Origin: Pisolithus tinctorius
Lineage: Eukaryota; Basidiomycota; Agaricomycetes; Boletales; Pisolithaceae
Direction: 5' to 3'
Length of the DNA: 64,000 bases
Assembly: GCA_024663395.1 (NCBI GenBank)
Contig: JANFAH010000003.1
Span: forward strand, 2,232,001 to 2,296,000
Shown in pieces: positions 1 through 12,100 of the stretch. A program made the position numbers and the translations under genes. The stretch's first letter is position 1. Each line of letters starts with the position of its first letter. The notes beneath the pieces were generated by a model. The model searched no databases. It was not told where the DNA came from and saw only the letters and a program-made list of their open reading frames with translations.

Positions 1-910
1 TAGCCTTATATCCACGGACGAGTATGAGGACGATATACTGAAGAGGTGTCGTGTTACAGCTGCATTTTGCTTCTACAACTTTTCGTCAATCCTGAATGGG
101 CTCGTCTACTTTGACCAACTCAGGCACCTCCCTGGACAGAACATCGTCCTCGTTGTCATAGGGATGATTATATTGCTTGGAGGCGTGTGGACTATTAGTG
201 GTGAGGCAGGAGTAGAACATGTTTGGCTGGACCAGCCTGATGAAGAGGTTTCCGAGGCCGAGGCTCCCACCTCTAGTGTGGACGAGGTGGATACTGTGGA
301 ATACCCACGCGGAAAGCAGTCATGCAGTGATGGGAGACTCACTGCGGTACCGATGGAACGCAACGCGTATTCGGAGGGAGCTCTTGATGGAGCTGCTACT
401 GTTTGGGACATGCCATCGCCACGCGAGGTGTCGCTGCTGTCGGGCCCGAGTCACGCCCTTGGAGGAAGTCTAACTGAGCGACGCCGTGGTGCGTCTCAAC
501 GGAAGACAGTCCGCTCATGTACAGATTATGTGTTGCCAAGTGCCAGGACAGGATCTTCGCATCGACAATCCACAACAGAGGTGGAGGCTCAGCGTGTGAG
601 TGGACCTACGTTGAGCGTTCTGCGAACGGGAGTAGGTGGGCAGGCGATATCACCGCCTGGATTGATGATTGGGTTGTCACCGGTGAGTCCCGGGTTTGGG
701 GTAGTGGGAGGAGTGGAATGTGTCCCTCAACGGGGCCACCAGACCACTCGATGGAGAAAGCTGGGAGGGAACAGGAGACGAACTGTAAGTGAAGGAGACC
801 GCACACTATTAGTACGAGGGGAGGGGGAGCCAACAGGAGAGGATGATCCCAAATGGGGATGGATCGGCCAGGTGATGTGGGGGCGGCGAGCCAATCAGGA
901 GGCGTCGTGA
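1..910 (+). CDS. NIPA/DUF803-like membrane transporter, 3' part (5' end outside window)
   Basis: The reading frame is open from base 2 to the TGA at 908-910, so the gene enters from the left edge. The first ~65 residues look like the end of a multi-pass transporter: a tyrosine- and phenylalanine-rich helix (about bases 80-110) and a second hydrophobic helix around bases 140-190 (VLVVIGMIILLGGVWTISG). They are followed by a long hydrophilic tail rich in Ser, Thr, Arg and Gly. Helices ending this way, with an ISTDEYE-type stretch ahead, fit fungal NIPA/DUF803 proteins, whose animal relatives move magnesium. I see no catalytic or ion-binding motif, so the family call is tentative. The tail has no recognisable domain and may be a cytosolic regulatory extension. 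Confidence 0.55.
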   Translation, partial: SLISTDEYEDDILKRCRVTAAFCFYNFSSILNGLVYFDQLRHLPGQNIVLVVIGMIILLGGVWTISGEAGVEHVWLDQPDEEVSEAEAPTSSVDEVDTVEYPRGKQSCSDGRLTAVPMERNAYSEGALDGAATVWDMPSPREVSLLSGPSHALGGSLTERRRGASQRKTVRSCTDYVLPSARTGSSHRQSTTEVEAQRVSGPTLSVLRTGVGGQAISPPGLMIGLSPVSPGFGVVGGVECVPQRGHQTTRWRKLGGNRRRTVSEGDRTLLVRGEGEPTGEDDPKWGWIGQVMWGRRANQEAS

Positions 911-1413
911 TGGACTGCATATCAATGATGGGAGGTTCCTGGAGAACATCCGCTTCCTTCCTTATTTAGTCTAGACAAGGCACCAGTGTAACGGAGTCGT
1001 AATGGAATCAGATCTCGATCGCGTCTCCGCCGACCCGCGCCCGGAACCGTTGCTTCTCCTCCTTCCCCCCGTCTCCTCGCCGCCGCCGTGTCGTCGTTGT
1101 AGTTGCATTCCTGACATCACCTACTCAGTAGTAGACAGTCGTCCTCCTGTTCCATGGCGTGCAGCGGGATCCATGGGGATTTCGCGTCGCGTCTGTCATT
1201 GCAGCTGCAGAGAATTACGTGACCGATATCGCGGGAGTTTTTTTTTCAAGCTTCATTTTCAATGGTGTCTATCCTCATAACGCCAACCCGAGTCGCCGTG
1301 TCTCTCCTTCTACACTCTCGTTGAACCCTCTGCTTCCATTCTTTGCGTTTTATATTCCCGCTTGTCGTATGGCATTCATTCCTTTAGCGTATTAGTTGGA
1401 ACTATATTGTAGG
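911..1413. other. Intergenic gap between the NIPA-like and DENN genes
   Basis: About 500 bases with no convincing coding frame. It should hold the 3' end of the upstream transcript and the promoter of the DENN gene. Pyrimidine-rich stretches (1045-1090 and 1240-1380) precede the DENN start codon, a common fungal promoter and leader feature. No TATA box stands out. Confidence 0.4.
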
Positions 1414-4400
1414 ATGAACTTCAACATACAACCACGACGACCGAGTATGCAGCCCCCAGCTGTCGCTGCCTCCCCTTCCGTGCTCACCATCAGCGAGAAG
1501 ATGCTCAAGAACAGAGTATCAGACCAGTCTTTCGCCGCTGCCAACAGGAAAGCGTCTATCAAGTCAACCACAAGCGCTTCCCCTCCAAACACGAACCAAA
1601 ACACTTCAAACCCAAACAACAAATCTCCAAACTCCCACTCTTCGTCCACTCCAAACAACATCCCCCCCGATCCAGCCCTCGCCGACGAGCTCGACTATAT
1701 CACCGTAGCCGTCCCCGACAAGCTCTCCATTGACAAGAACGACCCACCGCGGCCCGTCCGTCAGCTTGATAAGGCCTCTCGCATCCTGGGCATTACTCAC
1801 AGAAAGTCCATGGAACCCATCCCTGCATCCAATAGAACGTCCATCGTCTCAACCCGCTCCGTGCCAAACACCCCTACACAGCACACCCCAACCCTTCCCC
1901 TCACTTCCCTCTACGTCGTCTCAGGTCTTCCCAAGAGCCCTCACACTTGGACACTTGCGGATCCCGATGCTGTCCTTGGCCTTCATCACTCCGAAGGTGC
2001 AGTCGCTCGCTGGTGGCGGCCTGAAGTCCTAGGGAGCACAATCTCTCCTGGCGCAGGAGGCGGCAAGAAAAAGAAAAAGGGCAACAAGGGCGAAGAGGTC
2101 CTCAAGGGTGCTGGTGCCCTCTCAAAAGCTGAAGTTGCCAAGATGCTCTCAAAAACCCTCAAGGTACGATCATCTATCAGTTTTTCTCTCTTTTCCGTGC
2201 CTTACTTCTCTATCTCTCCCATAGCTGTCCTTCCCTCGCGAGATCGAGATCATCGCGTCTACTCTCCAACCAGCTAGCACAGTACACACCTTCACTTTTA
2301 CTCTCCCCGCTCCTTCCACACCCCTTGCTCCCGTTCCCTCAGACCTAGGCTTACTTCGTTCCTCAGTCCTTACTGCAGATCGCTCCTCAGCGGCGCCCAC
2401 CTTTGCTTACCCTTACACTGATGACCCGTTTGCCAATGCCCGTCCTTCCTCCGCCTATCTCGGCCCCCCTTCGGTTCTCGCACCACCTCCCACTGCACCT
2501 TCTTCTCCGTTATATGAGAAGCAGACGAGCACGAGCGTCGGGAGTAGCGGTACTATCACCTACCACGGTGTCTGCCTTACAGTTTGGAGCCACGCCGACG
2601 CTGAGAGAAGTGCTGCTATCCGTCGTACACTGGAGGCCGGCCGTTCAAGGAAGGAAAGTGCGCAGTCCTTGGTTGCATCACGTCTCAAGGTACTTCGGTC
2701 CTCCATTGGGCCCGGGTCGAGCAGTGGTTCCCCAGGGGAGTCCGGGCGCCGCACGGGAAAACGCAGCGGGAGGGGCCCCTGGACTGGAACTGACGGTGAA
2801 ACCGACGGTGAAGGCGCCGAGACCGACGCCGGTGCTATAAGCGAGAGCGATTTCGACATCGCAAGCACGGTAAATGGTCACGGTCCCGGTGAGAGCACAC
2901 TGTTCCTTCCAGGAGACACTGTGTTCTGGTTACCCTATGCGTTAGGTAAGTGATTATAGCTTTACAGCGTTGTCGTGGCGCTTTGCTTAAGCTGTTTTAG
3001 CACTCGTATCCCGGCACCCTATCTATGATCTCATGCGTGATTACCTTACCCTCTCGTGGGCACGCTTCTCAAAAGATGTGCAGTCGCACACTCTGCAGAT
3101 TTCTAAGATCCTTGCCCACCCTGCTCCTCGTGCCGGGGAGCTCATTAAACTGGATGCTTCTCTAATTCCAGTTCCTGCATCCTCCCGACCTGGCTCCAAC
3201 GTTGGCTCCAGCGGAGCGGAGAGGTCCGAAGAAACGAATCTAGAAGTTATCGCACGTTTTCCGGGCGGGCTTGACTTCGGCAGGGGGCTTGTAGATATTA
3301 ACTTCACGATGTGGCCGTTGTTCAAGGCGTTAAATATCGATAATATTTTAACGTGTTGCGAGGTGCGTCGCCCTTCCAGGAATCCCATCTTACCAGACTT
3401 ATTTTTCCATAGATTGCGTTAGCACCAACTGGACGCATCCTCTTCTATTCCAGGCACCCAGCGATGCTCGGGGTATGCCTTTCCCTTGATTGTGTGCTAA
3501 ATTGTTCGCTTATGCAAGGAAACAGACTGCCGTTTCTACTATCAAGTATCTCGTCGAATTGCGTGGCTGGAACGGTATCGCTCTTCCTGCAGTACATGCA
3601 CGTGATGCGAAGATATACATCGATGACCCCGGGCCATGGATACTCGGTTTGGCCACCGAGGCTAGGTATGCTGTACGACCTGCACCGGAAGTTTGTGTAG
3701 TCGATTTGTATGTTTCTCATCGTGCTACCGCGGCATCGAGCTGGCTAATTTTTGTTTATCAGGGACATAAACTATTTGAGCTGCCCATCACCTCCTCCGG
3801 GTGTCGTTTCTACCAAGCAGCAGAGAGACAAGTATAGGCTGCGGTTGTTATCTGCCTTCGAACCCCATTATCATCCCGATCATTGTGTGCCATCGTAAGT
3901 TCTGTTTGGTATTTTTTGGTTACTGCGCTTACGTGGACTCCTAGTGAGTTTAAAGAAGCCTTTCCTGCAGGCCGATTCCGTCCTGTGTGTAAGGTTCAGG
4001 CAAAGAGGGGCGGTGAGATGGCGGCAGTTGCTGACACCATTAAACCCCCCGAATGGTGGCACTCAACAAGGATCATTCAAGCATTCGACGCCGTCCTCGA
4101 GGACAAGGTAAGATTACCTCTTTACCACACGCTGTGTGGCGGTGTTCATTACCATCGTAGTTCAGGAAACCGTCCCTTCTTAAGCGTCTGTCCTTTTTTG
4201 GCAGTATACGTCGGCCACCTCAACTCACTGCTGCTGAGCAACACATTCAACTCTCCATCCGCAAGCGTGCTACTGCATTTGTCGATGCTCGTGATGACCT
4301 TGAGACTAAGATCGGTCGACTCTCCCGTCGGCTTAACTTCCTTATGACTGAGGCTGACTTGTGGCGAGACAAATTCGTGACGTTTGAGCAGTACGCGGAG

Positions 4401-5952
4401 AGACTGAGTGGCGAGGCTGAACAATTGAGGAGTAAAATTGGTAAGGAGCAAAGGGAGACGAAGCGGCTAAGTGGACTGGTGTCCATGACAGCTGCCGAAA
4501 AGGTGACGTTGCAGCAGCGTAAGTCTGATGGTCGATCGTTATTTATTGAATGTTGACGATTATTGTAGGACTCGCTGAAACCGACAAGGCACACAAAGAA
4601 GCTTTGATCGAGCTTCACCGCATGCGCGAGACGATGGAACGCATGGAGGAAGAGCGAGCGGAAATGGTTGCAGAAGTCGAAGCACAGATCGAACGTGCCC
4701 TCGCCTCTATGGCTGTTGACGTCGACGAATCTGAATATGGTGGTGAGATTAGTTCTCGTCCCGGTTCGCGGATGTCCGCCTCTGCTCGATCTGCAAGTGG
4801 CGCACGGTCAAGGCGGGCGAGCGATGCTGTGAAAAGTGGTAGTGGCGATGGAGGATCGAGACTGCGCAGCGTCGGGACGGAATCCACGCTAGCGGAGTCG
4901 TACGGTGACATGGACGACACCCTCGTTCACAGCAGAGCCGACAGGGAGGCGAACACTATAACAGAGGAGGAAGCTATTTCCATCTCGCCCACCCGCAAGA
5001 AGCGATTCTCCGCGACTCAAGAGGAGATCGTTCAGGATGGAATGGTGGCTGTCGATGAAGGTATCAGTGAACGTAGCGATAGGATAGCACAGAAGGTCCT
5101 GCAAATTCAACAAAAGGTACGTGTTCCACTCGGTTACTACTGCAACCGTTGTTATTCACTGCTCGGTAGCTGGAGAACGCGCTAGCCTCAGAGCGCATTC
5201 AGGACTGGAAAAATAAATCGCTTGGCCGTCATGCGTCGGGTTCGGGCTATGGCACAGACGATCGTGCGGAAGAAAGTTCCGATGCCGCAATCCCGGTCCG
5301 TGCACACCCTCCTAGAGGCACTAAGCTCGTCAACCACCCTCCCACGAGGGGAAAGCGTAGGGAACGCAGCGATACCAGTTCAACGAGTCACACAGGCTCG
5401 GCTACGACTATCACGCGGGGTTCTGTTGACATTGTCTCTACCCCTCGCCGCTCACCGTCGTTAAATCGCGAGAACCCCCCTGACCATCTTGAATCCGAAG
5501 CAACTGCGAGCGTTGCAACTGAAGATACTATGACACCGTCGACGGAAGCATCGTCAATGCGCAAGGTCACCTCTGGTGCCTCTTTGGGTGCTTTGTCACC
5601 TGAAGCATTTGCTACAACACCGACCACACCCGCACTGACGCCCGCGTTATCATCCACCACAGATGACTCTGATACCGATTTCCAAAGCGCCTATTCGACT
5701 AGCCCACGCCACAGCTACGGCAGTTTTGACAGTAATCACGCTGCATTCAATGAGTCGGACGACTCGGGGAATGCCACAGATCGCACTGGGGAGAAACACG
5801 TAACCGAGTTTACCAAGCTGCCTGTAAGAGAACGTCTCTCTAGTACGGCAACAGCAATCCTTCAGGTGCAGCCGAGTCCAACTTCTAGTGACGTTACCGT
5901 CGCATCCAGGGCTCGTGTCCCCTCAGCGCGCCGCCAGGACACAACTGTCTAA
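1414..5952 (+). CDS. DENN-domain protein with C-terminal coiled coil
   Basis: Ten exons join in frame: 1414-2163, 2225-2945, 3001-3362, 3413-3472, 3526-3707, 3763-3894, 3945-4107, 4161-4518, 4569-5116 and 5170-5952 (4059 nt, 1352 residues). The N-terminal ~250 residues are Ser/Pro/Asn-rich. A uDENN-like part lies around residues 250-380 (includes YHGVCLTVWSH), and a cDENN core around residues 600-720 (NILTCCEIALAPTGRILFYS, then a WNGIALP stretch). A charged coiled coil spans about residues 850-970, followed by a disordered Ser/Thr-rich tail. DENN proteins act as nucleotide-exchange factors for Rab GTPases in vesicle traffic; the exact Rab cannot be told. All introns are 50-61 nt with GT-AG ends. 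The ATG at 1414 starts the longest joined frame; an in-frame upstream leader at 1396 lacks an ATG. Confidence 0.85.
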
Positions 5953-6175
5953 GCAATTTCAGATACCCCATGCTCTCTTTGTTAGATTATTATTATTCTT
6001 CCAATTTCCAAAGTCACAGTTAAACTATTCCGCTCGCTTGCCCGTTTCTATACATTTTTTGTAGTGTCACAAATATCCATCTCCATGCAGCTTACTATGA
6101 CCCGAATTTGCAATGGAACAGGATTGGATTGCTATATCACAGTGCGTGCGGTTGCGGTCTTTATACATGAGTGCC

Positions 6176-9100
6176 CTAACTGTCCATTCTACGACGAGCG
6201 TTGAAAGCTTTGACTACGGAAGAGATTTGTCCAAAGAACCAGGCGAGCGTATCTTGATCGGGTATGAGAACGAATCTGTCATAGATCCTGCCTGATTTAT
6301 GAGAGAATCGTACGCCGTTGTCTTCGACTGCGACACCTTGGATATCGGAGAAGGGCAGATCCCAATCAAGGCGTAGTCTCCTCGATGTGAACGAAAGCAC
6401 TCTTGACGTGGTCAGCAGGACAATAATGTCGCCCCCTGGTAAATCTGCATTGCTCAACAACTACGTACCACTTGTTGAAGCATGTGCTTACCTATGTGGG
6501 CAATGTATGACTCACTGCGGTACGTGCCGTTTTCCAGGTCTCTCATCCAGTACTGCCCAAGAGCTTCGCGATGGGAATACGGCTAGGGAAATGAGATACC
6601 AGAAACTGACGCAGAAGAGAGTGGACTCACTACCATCACACCGTCAGGTGGGATATGCCTCGGCTAGTGGATATTAGGTTACTGAGGACCCTGCATTTAC
6701 ACAGATGGTCTTACCAAGCGGACCCGATCGAGCTGTGGCCTATCAAATACGGTGGTGGTGTTGCGAATACCTAGCAGCGTGTTCGAAATTCTACTACTAC
6801 CGTGTGTAGCAGCCACTCTTACCTTCCGAAAGATTTGCAGCAAGGTCAAACACGCCTACGGCAGGCTTCGTAACAGCACTGTTCGAATTCCTGTTGAAAC
6901 AAAGGCGATAAGGATCTGGAAAGCAGCTTACCCAACTAATCCCTTGCCGATGCCTTTGAAAAACCCTACCGCTCCCTCTGTTTCAGCTCCCTGGATTGGT
7001 TTTGTCTATTGAGAATTAGGGTAAACACGCATGAGGTACCTCAAGCAGATTCCTGCGTACCACGATGCCTTCTACCGCACTGAAAACGCTATTTGCAAAT
7101 GCTTCACCACCGGCAGTGACACCGTATCTAGCAGGCTTGCTTATCAGTTAGGGCAGAATATGAAATCGAACTAGTCCCCACATAACATGGCGAGGTCTAT
7201 TGCGCCGCTGGGACACTCTGCGTTGTGCCTGATATTCCGAGTCAAACGTCGCAGCAGATAATCCTGAGCACTTGTCAAGTTGTAAACTGTAACAACACCG
7301 AAAACATCTTGCCTTTGCCTACACTGCTTGTAAACTTGGTAACACTATCAGATAGACCGAAAACTGTTTTCTTCACGAAACTCGCAGCACCCTGTAGAAA
7401 TTTAAACCAGGCAAGGAACAGTGGTTAATGTCATTACCTTGGCGATGCCGATGCCCAGTTCCTTGTTGCCGTGCATGACCACGCCATGATACGGGGCATA
7501 GAAAATGTCTGCAACGCCAGAGCTGACGTTCGTGAATAAGCCAACCGGGTTCCCGATGAAATTAGCTGAGCCCAATATACGATAGAGTTGTCGTAGTACG
7601 TCTTGTCTGTAGTGGTAGGCTATGCGGGTTTGGAGTTCTGGGGGTGTTAACCGCACATCTTTTATAGCGAGCGCATTAAACTCCAGGCGTGCATTGTCGA
7701 CGTTCCCAAGTGTCATTGTGAGTGCATTAATAACCACAGCAAGCGGGTTCCTTATGCTGAGCCTGGACGAGCAGCATGAATTACCGCACCTGCCAGAGAA
7801 TATGCGACGTACTTTTCCTCACTACTGACCCGTTCTGTCCGTGTGAAAGACAACGTAAGTTGGATTGGCTGTAGTTCCAACAGTTCGAAATAAACTGCTC
7901 TCCCAGAAGCCGTACTTTGAGGCTCTGGAATTTCGTCTGGATAGTGAATCAAAATACTGGCAAATATCACATGTCTAGTAATGGTTCCAAACGTGAGTTG
8001 ACCTGATCAACTCACTCTTCAGATTCGACTTCCCATGACATGCCCTTTGCATGAACAAGATCGTATATCGAGAACAGGACGTCCTCGTCCGCTTCGATAG
8101 TCAGAGCTTGCAAAAGAATCGAACAATACTTGACAAACACAACACCGTGCTCTTGAGTAATACGATGAATAGAAACCAGAATCCATAAATAAGGGATGAC
8201 ATACCTTGGTCTTTCAACCAGACAAGCGAGGCCTGAATAGTTGGAGGGGCACCTGCCAACCCACGGGCCTCCTTCGCAATAGGAGTGGGCTGAAGAATTA
8301 CAGGATACACTGCCTCGTGTAACTGGTTGTCAATCCGAATGGAACCGCATGAGACGGTGACTGCTTGGGAATTTGGGTTCTCATTGTATTCCAGCTCCAA
8401 AGAATCCAGTGAGATGTAAACCACCTCGACTACCTTGCGGTTCATAAGTGATATACCTATCCCGGAAAGATCAACAATGACAGTGACGATGGAAGTCAGA
8501 TCTTCAGCCACTGCTTCGAAAGCTTCTGTGCTTGCTAGCGTATCCGACCGTGAGAGCGATTCGGATTTTGTATGTTTGGGCTTAAAGATACTGCGTTCCG
8601 CGACGTACGGCGTAATGCGTAAGACTTGCTTCTGCCCCTCTGCACGCACGTCTAACGACACAGCACGAGTGCGATGTCGGTCCTAGATAAAATCAAAAGA
8701 TAGCCCTCAATATGCAGAAGTGTCCAGCTTACGCCGCGGAACTTGAAGGGCAAAAGGACACCGATTTCCATGATGTCAATTATTCGACGGGTGTCATGTA
8801 TCATCAGCATCAGCTTTTTTTCTTTCGCCGCCGGTTGATCCCAAGCATAAGGTGTTCTTGAGTGGGGAGCTACTTTGTACCGAGGGAAGGTGGATTTAAC
8901 TGGGGTAGAATTGGATTCGTTGCGACTGTCGTCCTGGTAAACATCAGCACTGTCCGATTGTGCAAAATAATCCGGTTACCCATTGGCAAATGATAATTGT
9001 CTCGTCGCTTTGGTTCTCGACCTCGAACGGCCACCCGTCACTTTTTGAAAAAGTAACAAAAATGATTGAGCCGTTCAATTTGATGTCCGCTGTTATAATT

Positions 9101-12100
9101 TCCAACCCATTCTCATCTACTGGAAGGCGGAGGTGCACGACGCCTATGTCTTCTAAACCAATGGGGGCGGACCTGAAAAGTTACTCTTAGGACAACAAGG
9201 GCAGCTTTTGGCGCCTGCACCCACCACCGTGCATTCAGTCCAGGGCGAGTTACTGTGAGAAGCCTTTCTTGACCAGCACGCATGATCTGTAACGGAATGC
9301 GTTCACCGGGGTTGATTACGGCCCGACCACGAGGGACGCCTTGGTACTCGCGGACTTGCAACGGCTCAGGCAAATTATTTTTCAGTAAGAACCTAGGCGC
9401 AAGCGTGATGACCTTCGTTAGTTTGTATTTCCCGAGGCCTTCCATCCACGACAACCCAACGTGGTATTCCTCGTTTTTCTGCTTCGAAGATGGCACGACT
9501 AGTCTCGTATCAGCGGCCGGGGCTTCGAGCCCTATCACCTGCATGAAGGGGGGTTTATCAGGACGCGTCCACGCCAAGCTGGCGAGACCTACATTCGACC
9601 AAATCGAATCCCCGACTTGAAAGACAAATGCGTGACCATTTTCATGTGGGTGGGACAACACTCAATAGGGGTAAGCCTACGGTGGAAATTGAAATAAGTA
9701 TGATTACCTACAAAACGGTGTAGAGGTCTTAAGGATTTCTTTGGGCATGAGAAAAGTAGGTTAATCCGCGGTGAGTACAATAAAAAGGAACTATCATACC
9801 CGGTCGGATGTCACCAGCCACTTCGATCGGTGAGCTGGCACGGTTGGAACGAACGCCTTTCACTCCGAATGGCATCCCAGTCTTGTTTACAATCAAGTAA
9901 GGTGTGTAGATTTGAACTCTGAAGGCACCGCCAGATTCGGGATAACGCCTTGGAATTTGTAGTGGTGAATTTCACGATGCAGTAATTGAATAGAAAATTC
10001 GTACACATAATTGAGTCTCAAGTGTAGCTCCCTATTATTCCGGTCACGAACAGTTAAACGTGATTCAATGTCAAACTCCAGCTGACTATCGGCATTGATT
10101 ATGGCAAATTCACTGGCCGAAAGGACTGGCGCCGAAGTTAATATCTTACTGACCCACAGCGACAGGCTACTCACTGGTATCTTCCACCTTCACGCTGAGA
10201 AGCACTAGGTGTCCCAATTCTACAGAATGCACGGGCATAATGCCGCCTTTGCGGAGATAGCTCGTCCAGTTCGTGTTCGCGTGCTTATCGAAGATTCGAT
10301 ATTGTACATTATATGGTAGAAGGTTCTCCAACTCGATAGGTGCGCGCAATTTCAGTGTAATTTTAGGCGATTTTCTATAAACTCGTCACTTAGGCCTGGG
10401 ATCAAGTTTTAGAGTTGGTTTACCGTGTGGCAGGCTCACTCGGATCCGTTTGTACCCAAGCTTGAAAGCGGAAAGGAGCCTCCTTGGAGTCACTGTGTGG
10501 GCAGTGTATTGTCAGAGACCTTTTCATCAGAAGGTCATCGAAGCGAAGGGAGGAACACCACTTGTAGCCGAATCCTTCTATAGATGACGTGAGCTCGCAA
10601 TGGTGTGGAACAGATGCGGCTCTTACGATCAGGCTGCAATCTGACTCTGTTTCGTGCGACGGCTTCGATCGGCAATGCATAATCCTGGCCAGGTACTTGA
10701 AGAATGTGAATATCCGAATTTAGACAGAAAGAGACACTGACAAATCTTCTCCAGCGAGTATACTGGACGGCCGCTGGTGTCAACTAGCATGAGCTCCAAG
10801 GGATAGAATGTTTGATTCACCACCAGGTAGGTCGAGCGCAAAGTCACCACCTTGATGTTGTTCTCCACCGTGATGGCGCACAGCAGACGATCAGTATACT
10901 TTTCCTCCCGAGGTCGCAAGGAAAAGGTGAATTCGCCCTCTCTGTCAACGGGTATGCCTCGCACTGCATCCCAAGGTTTTCCAGCTATTTGTACACCGAT
11001 ATTGTGTTGCTCATAGACTGTGACATGCTGAAAGCAGATATAGTAAATTGGGTCGCAGGAGATCTCCTACTCACCTCTCGCATAGTCTTCCAATCATCAA
11101 ACCGCCAATCAATACTCCCATTGTGAGACACTTTTACCGCACTACCCTCTGTCAAGGGAACATTGGCCCCGTCGTCCGACCATACGAACAGCTGGAAGCC
11201 TGTACGATTTCGGATGCGGTACGGTGCATAACTCCCTCTAGCTCGCTGTAAGACTCCTTCACCTTCCTTGCCCAGCATCTTCATAGAAGCAAGGGCAAGC
11301 TCAACGAATGCGGTGCTGATATTGAGATCAAGACGATCGCGAGCGGTGAGCGAGACTTTAAAACCGTCCGAGAGTTGTTCTTTGGCTACCTACAACAGAA
11401 TTAGCACGTACGCATCGGCGAGAAGTAGCACAATACCGATAGAGTAAATCTCCAAGGATCGATTACTATGCAGGACATCAGTCGCTATCACACGGAACGT
11501 GGACAAGGGCGTACATGGCTCCCAGTGTGAATTCGTCAAATTCCAGAAATTTATGTGGGTGTTCACAATCATCGCAGCGTTGAACTGCAAATTCTGTGTA
11601 AGGAGCAGTTTAGAACCTAACCAGATATCTGACCTCAGAGGACCAATCCTTGAGGTTCACCACGAAGGGTTTCAGGCTAAGATCAACCATAGGCTGTTCG
11701 TGCATGTCTCCAATCAGGATTAGGCGGAAACCACCAACAACCGCTTTCATCTGCGCCAGTTGAGCTGAACAAGCTAGGCAATCACGGACAATTCATACCT
11801 GTTCTTTAGACATCATCAGGCGTGCTTTGCCCACTACCCTGCTCGAACGCGATCGGGATGCATCGAACTGCATTACCATTGACTGGCTCTCCAATGATCG
11901 ACCACTGTCGTTTAACTTCTTTTCTTGGGACTTTCCGTACAGTCGTGCAGCTTTCGTAGCAATTGCAGTGATAAGGAGGATATCACGGTAAGACACGCGG
12001 AAGACGATCGGGTTGGCTGATATTTCAACATTTAGCAATTGCTCTTGACTTGAAGATCGGCTCTCGAGTGACAGAGTGAGATCTACTTCATCCAAAAAAC

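Noticed and set aside
1396..1413. Upstream in-frame start of the DENN gene
   Set aside because: It is not an ATG; the ATG at 1414 is the first usable start.
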